64,000 bases of DNA from Ophiobolus disseminans (lineage: Eukaryota; Ascomycota; Dothideomycetes; Pleosporales; Phaeosphaeriaceae): contig MU006217.1 in NCBI GenBank assembly GCA_010093685.1, positions 1,905,644 through 1,969,643 of the forward strand, read 5' to 3'. A model generated the notes under the pieces. The model did not search any database. It saw only the letters and a program-made list of their open reading frames with translations, and was not told the origin of the DNA. Positions 55,815-64,000 of this stretch are shown here, one piece after another. Numbering within the stretch: position 1 is the first letter of the stretch; each line of letters begins with the position of its first letter. Made by a program: the position numbers and the translations under genes.

Positions 55815-56954
55815 TCACTTGGGAGGCAGCCGATCCGCTGTGTGCTCATCCAAAGGGCTCATCGGCTGGGACCTGTGACCGCCAAGATCACCAGAGTGCG
55901 TCTTGCGCAGAGCCTGCCGCATGGTCTCAATCTGAAGTGGAGGCTCGCCGCTGCCCAATGGAGGGCTACTGGTGCCATGGGTTCCAGCTATGGGGCTGCC
56001 AGGTGATCGTAGGGGATCTGCAAACCTGGGAGACGCGGCACCACTCGTAGGCAACGATGCGCGCGACGACGCTGGCGACCTTACGGGCGAGGGTGAGCGA
56101 TTGGCCGCTGTTGACGAGAGGCTCTGGAACTGCAGAGCGTCGCTGGAGCCCAGCATCTCCCTATCCTGCTCGTCGTGTTCAGCCTGCACCACGTCGGCAA
56201 ACGAGATGAAGCTCAGTCGACGTGGATCCGTCATGTCCAGAGAACCGTAGTTGGAAGTAGGCTCATTCACGTCGGCGTGGTTGGAAGCCACCGAGTCCTC
56301 GTGCGCGAGAGACTGAGAGTACACCGAGTCAGCCATGCCACCAGCGACGGCAGAGGAAGCTGGCTGGTGTGCTGAATGCCTACACGACGGCGTGCCAAGT
56401 CAGTGTCTGTCTCACGTGCATCTCGCAAGCGGCGTTACGTACATGACAATCTCGACTTCATCCGGGTTCAAGTGGTCGTCTGTGATTGCCAACGACGACG
56501 CATCGAGCGCGGGCGGTATGTGGTCTTCCGTCTTGATGTGTGCAGGTATGGCATCCGAATCCTCTGGTTCTTGCACGTTGCGCTCGAATATGGCGGACGA
56601 CGCGGGCGAGTGAAGACCGGGCGAGGCCGAGCGATGCATGCTTCGGCGGTTTGGCGAGGCACCGACTCCCACAGGGCGGATACGTGGGCTTCCTCGCGGT
56701 GAGGCCCGATGATCTGTGAGAGGAGGCGACGGCAGCAGCGATGGTGCAGAGGTGGGAGACATGGTCCGCTGGGTCGCTCCTGCCTCCTCGGACCGTCCCT
56801 CGTCATCCGTGCCTTCCTTCTTCTTGCCCAAGCCGAGCATCTTGCGCTTTCCCTTGGCCAAGAGACTGTTGTCCTCTTCGGGCTTGCTTTCGCGTATGAG
56901 GGGCGTGTCAGCGGGCCTGGAAGTCGGTACCGTCTGCTCTGCCGCGCTGCTCAT
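55815..56954 (-). CDS. Ser/Pro-rich protein of unknown function
   Basis: Model complement(join(55815..56379,56443..56954)), 358 aa; the 63-base intron GTACGT..TGTAG is in phase. The protein is largely disordered. It has a Lys/Gly-rich patch (KGKRKMLGLGKKK) near residue 35, many SP sites (for example SPTSAPS, GSPRIRP, RSPSPVRSP) that could be kinase targets, and an acidic middle (PDEVEIVM). No membrane or catalytic motif is visible. I do not recognise a family. Confidence 0.6.
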
Positions 56955-58881
56955 GGCTGCGAATTGCCGGCTTGCAATTGCTTATATGTGGTGTTGGACT
57001 GGCGACGACCTGAACTTGTTTCTACCAGGCTCGTCGGAGCGAGGCGTGCGGAGGTGGGGATCGAGTCTTTCGAGGGGTATGCGGTTCCAGGTTTCAAAGT
57101 GGGATGCACCCCTGACAGCAACGGTGGTACTATGCGCGATTTGCCGTGAGCGTGCCCGCAGATAGAACTAATAGGGCGCGAGATGGCACAATGAACAATT
57201 GCCCTTTGAACTTGCAGTCTGAGCAGTTTGCTAGGTCAGTTGACGCTCAATGTTTTGGTGTCCGGTGGCTCCTGCCAAATGACGTACGTACGCGCTTCGT
57301 TCGGCGATCAGCACCTAGCCATTGATCGCGCCAACGCCGTTGATCTTCCCACCATCTACATCCCCAATCCATCTCATTTCGACAGCGGCACATGACGCAG
57401 CCCTGCGATCCCTTGTGCTCCGCAACCACGTCCTGGTTCTGTTTCAGGCTACCTCCGGATGATGCGCGGCTTGAGCAACGCCCTCGCACATGTGTCTCAC
57501 GTATCCTATCAGTTACCTAGGTGCTGTGCCTCACCTCGCCAAGTGCACATCCTGCAATTACTTTCCTGCAATTGCTTGGGCGAAACAAGGGTTAAGTCAG
57601 CTTTGAACCACTCACAGGACGGCTCTTACCCACTTCATGGGTATACAGACTACCAACGAGGATAAGATGCTTGAAAACAAAACTGCTTTGTCACTAGTGT
57701 CGCCCATCCAGCAGCATTTCAGGTTGCTGGATTCCTCTTTACTCAGTTTGTTCATCTTGCGACTTATTACCAGGGTACATTTTGAGGGCTAGTTCAGTCA
57801 TTCAGCCATAAGATGATAGCGGAGAACAGCCAGTGAGCTCGACAATCACTGGTAGTGTTGGAATGGAATCATCCGCGAGGTGAAACTGCTGCAACCTCAC
57901 AATCAGCCGGCAACACGCCATACGCCGCATCCGTTTTGTACCTTTTAGTCAACTGGTCACTCATCTTTTCTACAAGCTGGCGAGTGCTTTCACACTGCCT
58001 CGGCTAGGCAACACCCAGGCGTTGGTGGAGGGCATTGCTCCCTATCGCCACACAGCTGCATGGCTTCATGGTGGACCGGACTTTGGCGAGTAAACCCATC
58101 TCACGGAGACGAGGCAGATTCAGTATCACAGCTGCCGGGCCGTTCCTATGCTAGACGCGTTCGCTTCCTTGTCGCTGGGTTCCACACTCTCAGACTTGTA
58201 TACCACGTTCAGAATACGACGGCTTCTGTAAGATGTCAAGAAAACTTTCGGACGACCATACCTGCATTTGTGGGATAACAACCTCTTTCCTATTGACGAC
58301 ATGGTTTACAAAGACAGGTGTCATGTCCATCGCGCAGGGACACAGCCAAGACAGCGCCATCGATAACTGCGCTTTACTCGCACAGTGTGCGGATTGGCTA
58401 CAAAGTCATTGCAGGCTGTTGCTCTCTGCATGTGCTGACATGAGCGGTGCAACACTGGCACGGTCCGTGTTCATCCCTATTGCGGCGTAGTCGTCAGACG
58501 TGGGGGAGGAGAGGGGAACTGCAACCTAGAGAAGTGCTCCAATGCCAAATGCCCGACTCTGGTGCGAACATTAAGTTGTTTTTGACTACAAGATTTAGGA
58601 AAGAGATCGTGTACTACGTGCATTGCTAAAACTAAAAATTGACAGAGCTACGGTTCGGCTGTAAGCCACATCCCTCAGACTTTGCGGAAGTGGCTTGTGC
58701 TGTCATGTCATGCGCTTCTCCGAATCCTTCGGACCAACACCAGGGCCTGGACTGGTATGGGGTCGAGCGATCAACCGTGCCCCCCAAAATGCTTCTAATG
58801 TCCTACGAGACCATTCCTTCGTTCAGGGCCGTCTGCTATCCGACTTGTCTTTACCTCACCAGATGGTGGTTGTGAGTGAAA
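56955..58881. other. Long intergenic region, no gene recognised
   Basis: About 1.9 kb between divergent genes. Open frames are short and overlapping. No clear repeat or RNA gene was seen. Confidence 0.45.
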
Positions 58882-60317
58882 ATGACGATCCAAATGTCGT
58901 TACCGTATGATTTGCGACCCGTTCTCCAGTACACAGCGTTCACACTCACTTCTGTATCTACTCTAGTCGTCGCTACCAGGTACGCGTTCGCTTATCAGGT
59001 TTAATCTATCGTTCTCTCGGTTGCTAACGACCGTCCAGATTCTATTGTCGTATTTGGATCGTAGGAAGACTAAAAGTCTACGACTATATGGCGTTGTTTG
59101 CTCTGGTAAGTCCTGACACATCTCAGAAGTGGCGTGGCAGGAAAAACTCCTCGTTGACATCCTTCGTACAGCTGAGTACCTGGGGCCTGTGTGTGTGTAA
59201 TTACTATCAAGTCATCTATGGCACTGGATATCTAAAACCACCCGACTTCTTCGATCATGTGAGTTACGCTGGTGGTTCAAGTCGAAAGCGGGTTCTGACA
59301 GTGCTTTCAGATAAGTAAAGAGGAACAGGAAAAATATAAGCTCTACAGGATCATCGGTAGTGCGGTGTCCTGGTATGCGTACCACATAGGTTACCTGTTC
59401 ACACTCGCATTGATCAAGCTGTCGATCCTAGTGTTCTATCTGAGCTTTGCAACCCAGCGGACTTTCCGCATCCTCGTCCACTTGTCCATCGTCATCGTCG
59501 CGGCAGCCAGTGTTGCGATGATTCTTGTCAATGCACTCCAGTGCCCGAAAAACCCGAAGATTGCTCTAACGGCCGCCATACTGGAAGATAAAGGAAGACA
59601 ACACTGCTTGGATCTCAGGATTGTCTTCTACTTGCAAGCGGGGTTCAACATGGTCTCGGATCTATTCATACTAGTCTTGCCGCTTCCACTGTTCTTCAGA
59701 CTCCGGATGCACACGGCCAAACGTTTGTCCCTGTTGGCTGTGTTCTGCGCCGGTCTTCTAGTACCAATCGCTAGTGGAATACGCTTCTGGAGCCTGAATA
59801 TATGGGCAAACAGTAGATGGGATTACTCACGCTACACTGGTGGCTATATCATTCTCTGGTCAGTAACAGCCACTTCAGCACAGCAATTATAAGCTAACAA
59901 TTGACATCAAGGTCTCAAGTCGAGATCAATACCGCAATTATTTGCGCTTCACTCCCATCTCTGCAACCTCTCTTCAAACAAGTGTTCCACAAATTACCCT
60001 CGTTGCGAAAATCTAGGGCACCGTACTATTACTACGGAGGTGGGCAGAACTCAATGGCACTTTCACCTGGTGCTGGAGCTTTACGAGCTCATCGTGTCGA
60101 GCACGACTCCATTATGGACCTGGAACGCCCTGCGCCGACCTACGAGCCGAAAAAGCAAATGCAAGAAGGCTGCGAAAACAACATCGTTGTACTGCAGCAC
60201 CTTGCCAACGATGAAGCAGTCCGAGATCGGGTTCGCGCATTCTCGAACCACACTTCCTCCGTACATTCGCAGCCAACTTCACCTACGTTCCCAGCCGATA
60301 TCTTCACGAATCGCTGA
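58882..60317 (+). CDS. Second fungal rhodopsin-fold integral membrane protein, five exons
   Basis: Model join(58882..58979,59039..59105,59172..59258,59311..59858,59912..60317), 401 aa; every intron is GT..AG and every join keeps phase, with GCTAAC branch sites visible in the first and last. The N-terminal exons supply a first membrane segment and a VYDYMAL element after it, equivalent to the DDY element of the family. Further segments are seen in exon 4 (HIGYLFTLALIKLSILVFYL, IVIVAAASVAMILV, DLFILVLPLPLFF, LLAVFCAGLLVPIASGI). The C-terminal 115 residues are cytosolic and hydrophilic. It belongs to the same broad family as the gene at 2569-4138, but the exon structure differs. Ligand unknown. 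Confidence 0.78.
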
Positions 60318-61136
60318 AACCAAGCGATATCAGAGATCAACGTTTCATTTGTCAAGACCGAGTAGAAATGGCCCTGAAGTGGCAACATGCACAATATCTG
60401 CAGACGTTGTGCAACGTACAGTTGAAGGGCATTGACTGCATTTGCGTGGGATTGTTCAACGAACACCCACGTTGGGACTGCCGCAATCCAACGGTCGCAC
60501 GATCGGGTACCACGGGACCACGTTTCCAGGCAACGGCAACGGCTTCGCAACGCACAGCCTCCCGAGGCATAGACGAATTGCAGTCTTCCCCGAGATTGCG
60601 TTCACAGGCCACTCATATCGACCATTATGCTTATCTCACATGTTATCTGCATGGGTTCGGCTTGGCCGCTTACATCCACCAACACCGCTCACTCATGAGC
60701 ATGACTGTGACTGGGGTGAAATCAGCCGCCCTTGACGCCAACATCTGGTGTGGGCTTTGGGAGTCGCGACCTTTTAATTGGTGTGACCTTGTCGGTGAAC
60801 GCATCACAGTTGGGCCAAAGATGACAGCTGAGGAAGGCTGGGAGAGTCCTTCAAGGGATGTCAGCAAGCTGAAAGTACGTACGATAGGACAATGAGATCA
60901 CATTGGGTATTGAAGTCGCGATTTCCTTCTGACGAGGTGTATTTGTCTCAGTGTTACCCCGCGATCTTGCTCGGATATTTGCAGTCGCAGCTCCACTCAA
61001 CGTCTTCTTGCGTAACCTTTAGCCTTGCCTGTCAAGTAGGGTCGCACAACTAAATTTGATCAACATCTCTTTCTCATAGACCGCTTATCGAGTCGTTTCT
61101 CTTCCTCGGGTTCCCTTTCGCGAAAGCTGTGTCGCC
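60318..61136. other. Intergenic upstream of alpha-dioxygenase
   Basis: About 820 bases. A plus-strand frame of 175 codons (60368-60895) has no recognisable domain and overlaps another frame, so it is not called. The promoter of the next gene lies here. Confidence 0.4.
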
Positions 61137-63089
61137 ATGTCGACCTCCGACAAATCCACGCCCAAAACATACACGTATACTCCTAGCCTACCTGAGCGCG
61201 CCCTCATTTCCTTTTACAGGACTGTTAATAAACTTATCCCTTGGCATAAACTCCCTACTTACATTGGCGTCCTCAACCTCAGCGCCTTCCGTTATGAGTT
61301 ACGCCAGAAGAACTTGCACGATGTCTACCCATTACCTGAACACCAAGGCACAAAGGACTGTCCGCACATGACAGATGAGCAGTACTTACACACACGACAC
61401 TCAGATGGCTTGTATAACGACCTAGACGCACTCAAGATGGGCTGCGCTGGTATGCGATTTGGACGCAACGTACCAAGGGAACATACGTCGAAGCCAACGG
61501 ATGAAGAGCTTATGACGCCAAACCCGAGGCTGATCAGCGAGCAGTTGTTGAGAAGAGACAAGTTCAAACCGGCTACTATTCTGAACTTGCTTGCAGCGGC
61601 GTGGATTCAGTTCCAAGTCCACGACTGGTTCCAGCATGAGAACTCAACCACAGAGGAGCATACCATTACTCTTCCCAACGGCGACGCATGGAACAGTCCA
61701 AATGGCAAGATGACCTTGGAGAAGACCCAAGCAGACGCATCTCTTGACCAGACCGACAAAGTATCGCCAACATATAAAAATTCCAACACCCACTGGTGGG
61801 ACGGCAGCCAAATTTACGGCTCCACCGAATCCCGCACAACTGAGCTCCGTCTGGGCGCTCCCAACGGCAAACTCGCCGTCGACGCACAGAAATTCGCTAC
61901 CTTCCTCCCGCGTGACGCAAACGGCATCCCACAAACCGGCTTCAATACAAACTGGTGGCTAGGCCTCGAACTCCTGCACACGCTCTTCGTCCTCGAACAC
62001 AACAGCATTTGCGACGCCCTCCTATCCGCTCACCCAACCTGGACCTCCGAAAAGACCTTCGACACCGCACGCCTCATCAACTGCGCTCTAATGGCCAAGA
62101 TCCACACCGTAGAATGGACGCCCGCCATCCTCGCACACCCCGCGCTCGAAATCAGCATGAACGCAAACTGGTGGGGCATCCTAGGCGAGCGCCTGTACAA
62201 ACTACTCGGCCGCGTGAGCAAGACAAGTGAAGCCCTATCCGGCATCCCAGGCTCCACCGCACAGCACCACGCCGCGCCCTACGCGCTAACCGAAGAATTC
62301 GTCAGCGTGTACCGCATGCACAGCCTCATCCCCGACACCATCGCCATGTTCGACGCGCAATCCGGCGCCCACAAAGCCACATACGGCATCCGCGATGTAG
62401 CGTTTGAGCGTGCGCGCGCGCCGCTGACAACTGGCGGTCTGGCGTTTGAAGACGTGCTGTATAGTTTTGGGATAAATTACCCCGGCGCCGTGACGCTGAA
62501 TAATGTTCCTGATTTTCTGAGGGATTTGCATACCCCCGATGGACGACATGTTGATCTGGGTACCGTGGATGTGCTGCGTGATCGTGAGCGCGGCGTGCCG
62601 AGATATAACCAGTTCAGGCGCTTGTTCCACATGCCCGCGCAGCCGAGCTTTTTGGCGCTGACGGGCGGGAATAAGGAGGTGGCTGATAAACTCGACAGCA
62701 TTTACGAGGGCGATATTGAGAAGGTGGATCTGGTGATTGGGTGTTTGTGTGAGCCGTTGCCCAAGGGCTTTGGGTTCAGCGATACTGCTTTCCGGGTGTT
62801 TATCCTCATGGCGAGTCGAAGGCTTAAGAGCGATCGGTTTATTGCGGGGGATTGGAATGTGGAGACGTATAGCGAGGTTGGGATGCGGTGGGTGCAGGGG
62901 AGTGGGATGAAGGATGTGTTGGCGAGGCATTTTCCTGGACTCAAGGATGTTCTTGGAGAGAGTGGGAATCGTAAGTGCATCTTTATACTTGAGTTGTTGT
63001 GGGCTTGGGCTAATTCTGATATAGCTTTCGCGCCGTGGGCGAAGTTGGAGAAGAGTAAAGAGTATGAGGGACAGGAGACCAATGCGTAG
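61137..63089 (+). CDS. Fatty-acid alpha-dioxygenase (haem peroxidase family)
   Basis: Model join(61137..62970,63025..63089), 632 aa; the 54-base intron GTAAGT..TATAG near the 3' end replaces the run-on residues by NPFAPWAKLE. It matches the plant pathogen-inducible alpha-dioxygenase (PIOX) group of animal-type haem peroxidases, which add O2 at C2 of fatty acids to give 2-hydroperoxides. The distal His lies in QFQVHDWFQHE (His about 162). The proximal His lies in EEFVSVYRMHSLIPD (about 395), and the RGVPRYNQFRR motif is present. There is no fused P450, so it is not a linoleate diol synthase. No signal peptide is evident. It lies well outside the PKS-NRPS cluster. Confidence 0.88.
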   Translation: MSTSDKSTPKTYTYTPSLPERALISFYRTVNKLIPWHKLPTYIGVLNLSAFRYELRQKNLHDVYPLPEHQGTKDCPHMTDEQYLHTRHSDGLYNDLDALKMGCAGMRFGRNVPREHTSKPTDEELMTPNPRLISEQLLRRDKFKPATILNLLAAAWIQFQVHDWFQHENSTTEEHTITLPNGDAWNSPNGKMTLEKTQADASLDQTDKVSPTYKNSNTHWWDGSQIYGSTESRTTELRLGAPNGKLAVDAQKFATFLPRDANGIPQTGFNTNWWLGLELLHTLFVLEHNSICDALLSAHPTWTSEKTFDTARLINCALMAKIHTVEWTPAILAHPALEISMNANWWGILGERLYKLLGRVSKTSEALSGIPGSTAQHHAAPYALTEEFVSVYRMHSLIPDTIAMFDAQSGAHKATYGIRDVAFERARAPLTTGGLAFEDVLYSFGINYPGAVTLNNVPDFLRDLHTPDGRHVDLGTVDVLRDRERGVPRYNQFRRLFHMPAQPSFLALTGGNKEVADKLDSIYEGDIEKVDLVIGCLCEPLPKGFGFSDTAFRVFILMASRRLKSDRFIAGDWNVETYSEVGMRWVQGSGMKDVLARHFPGLKDVLGESGNRKCIFILELLWAWANSDIAFAPWAKLEKSKEYEGQETNA

Positions 63090-63533
63090 GTATTGTCGGA
63101 ACGTTTAATTAGTACGCCGGTAGGGATAGGCGGTGTCGATGATCAGATGGGAGGTGGATAGCAGTGTTCGACATCATCCAAAATCTGATGATGACCTCCG
63201 AGACTCTCGACGGGCCACCAACTCATGTCGCTGCCGTGTACGAAGAAGCCCGAATCCGGTGATGCACCGATGTGCCTGGAGTTACTCAATACGCTTAACA
63301 ATAGTTTATCTCTCAGTATACATCACTACATGCGAGGTCTTTCGTGATGCAGATGATTTGCATTGGAATCAAGTTGTCCAATTATCCGCCTGGCGTCGCC
63401 GTGCCTGAGTCCCTGCATAATGACTTGATGGAAACGGTCTAGCGTAGATCCCGATCTCTCACCTGCATCCCCCCAGTTTCTTTGACGTCGCGATCAACAT
63501 CGCAGTATCTTCGATTTTAGTTGAAATTACACT
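63090..63533. other. Intergenic, no gene recognised
   Basis: About 440 bases between codirectional genes; holds the presumed promoter of the DUF1365 gene. Confidence 0.4.
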
Positions 63534-64000
63534 ATGGTGCGAGACCATAAAACCCCCTTTGTGTCTTTGTTTTACTGTTTCGTTGCTCTTGCGTTGTGCG
63601 TCATTATTGACGGGTGGCGGACGTCGCCACTGCTGGCGATATGGGCGATGGGAGCTGGAGTGAGGTGGTCTCATGGTGACAGCCAGGTCGCAACGGATTG
63701 CCTGATTTTCGGAGCTTTGAATGCATACCTGGAAAGAGACGCATTGAAGAATCATCTCCTGCAAACATTAGAAAAGCTGGATTCGTCGGTGGTGGAATGG
63801 GGTTGGTTTTCTCTTTCTCGGGTAGCGATTCCGCTGGCATTGATTGGGCTACTATCGCAATGGCAGACATACCGCAAACGTGCTACTCCCGAAACACTTC
63901 GGGACGGCCTAAGGAAATGGACGACGCAGTATCCACCAGCAAGAGTCTTCCCATGTCAGGTCAAGCACGCTCGTATGTTTCCGAAACGACATGCATTTGA
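63534..64000 (+). CDS. DUF1365-type protein, 5' part only (cut by window edge)
   Basis: The frame from ATG 63534 stays open for 155 codons to the last base of the window, with no stop. It starts MVRDHKTPF and has membrane segments at about 10-25 (VSLFYCFVALALCVII) and 108-123 (SRVAIPLALIGLLSQW). The visible end reads ARVFPCQVKHARMFPKRHAF, which matches the opening of the DUF1365 domain (C..V.H.R..P..H.F) seen in fungal membrane-tethered members. Function of the family is unknown. The rest of the domain should continue beyond the window. Confidence 0.75.
   Translation, partial: MVRDHKTPFVSLFYCFVALALCVIIDGWRTSPLLAIWAMGAGVRWSHGDSQVATDCLIFGALNAYLERDALKNHLLQTLEKLDSSVVEWGWFSLSRVAIPLALIGLLSQWQTYRKRATPETLRDGLRKWTTQYPPARVFPCQVKHARMFPKRHAF

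Noticed and set aside
57247..58640. Several short frames in the 1.9-kb spacer
   Set aside because: All under 90 codons, without motifs, start context or conserved features.
60368..60895. Plus-strand frame of 175 codons between the rhodopsin-fold and alpha-dioxygenase genes
   Set aside because: No domain, unusual composition, overlaps other frames and lacks a supporting promoter or splice structure.
63698..64000. Plus-strand 100-codon frame at the right end
   Set aside because: It is a shadow of the DUF1365 frame starting at 63534, which has recognisable domain sequence.

Overview
The window is chromosomal DNA from a filamentous ascomycete. The evidence is short introns (about 46-90 bases) with GT..AG ends and CTAAC/CTGAC-like branch sites, Zn2Cys6 regulators, fungal rhodopsin-fold membrane proteins, a HET-domain gene and a fungal polyketide/non-ribosomal peptide hybrid synthase. 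Dothideomycetes is possible, but the sequence does not settle the class. All gene models were built by reading the sequence by eye; exon joins were checked for phase.

Layout. 1-6.5 kb: 3' end of a tail-anchored thioredoxin-like gene, a small Cys/His-rich protein, a rhodopsin-fold membrane protein, and a PRPP synthetase of the long-insert fungal type. 7.2-13.1 kb: a decayed stretch with a HET-domain gene carrying three in-frame stops and a GH36 alpha-galactosidase gene carrying several stops plus a frameshift. They flank an apparently intact single-pass membrane protein gene. 13.2-14.2 kb: a 59-residue membrane microprotein and a Ser/Pro-rich protein.

15.2-39 kb is the core of a secondary-metabolite cluster: Zn2Cys6 regulator (+), methyltransferase-fold protein (-), old-yellow-enzyme-like flavoprotein (-), P450 (+), stand-alone enoyl reductase (-) and a 4074-residue PKS-NRPS (+). 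This enzyme set matches the ilicicolin H pathway (PKS-NRPS, trans-ER, ring-expanding P450, methyltransferase-like pericyclase, OYE-like epimerase). The likely product is therefore a decalin-bearing tetramate that is ring-expanded to a 4-hydroxy-2-pyridone. This is inferred from family membership and gene content, not from a database search. From 40.2 to 48.4 kb follow an MCT-type MFS transporter, a CYP52-like P450, a short-chain dehydrogenase and a second Zn2Cys6 regulator. They could provide export, further oxidation and control, or could be a neighbouring locus.

50-64 kb looks like ordinary chromosome: a RasGAP with PH and C2 regions, a Ser/Pro-rich protein, a second rhodopsin-fold membrane protein with five exons, a fatty-acid alpha-dioxygenase, and the 5' part of a DUF1365 gene cut by the window edge. 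No tRNA, rRNA, CRISPR or intact transposon was recognised.
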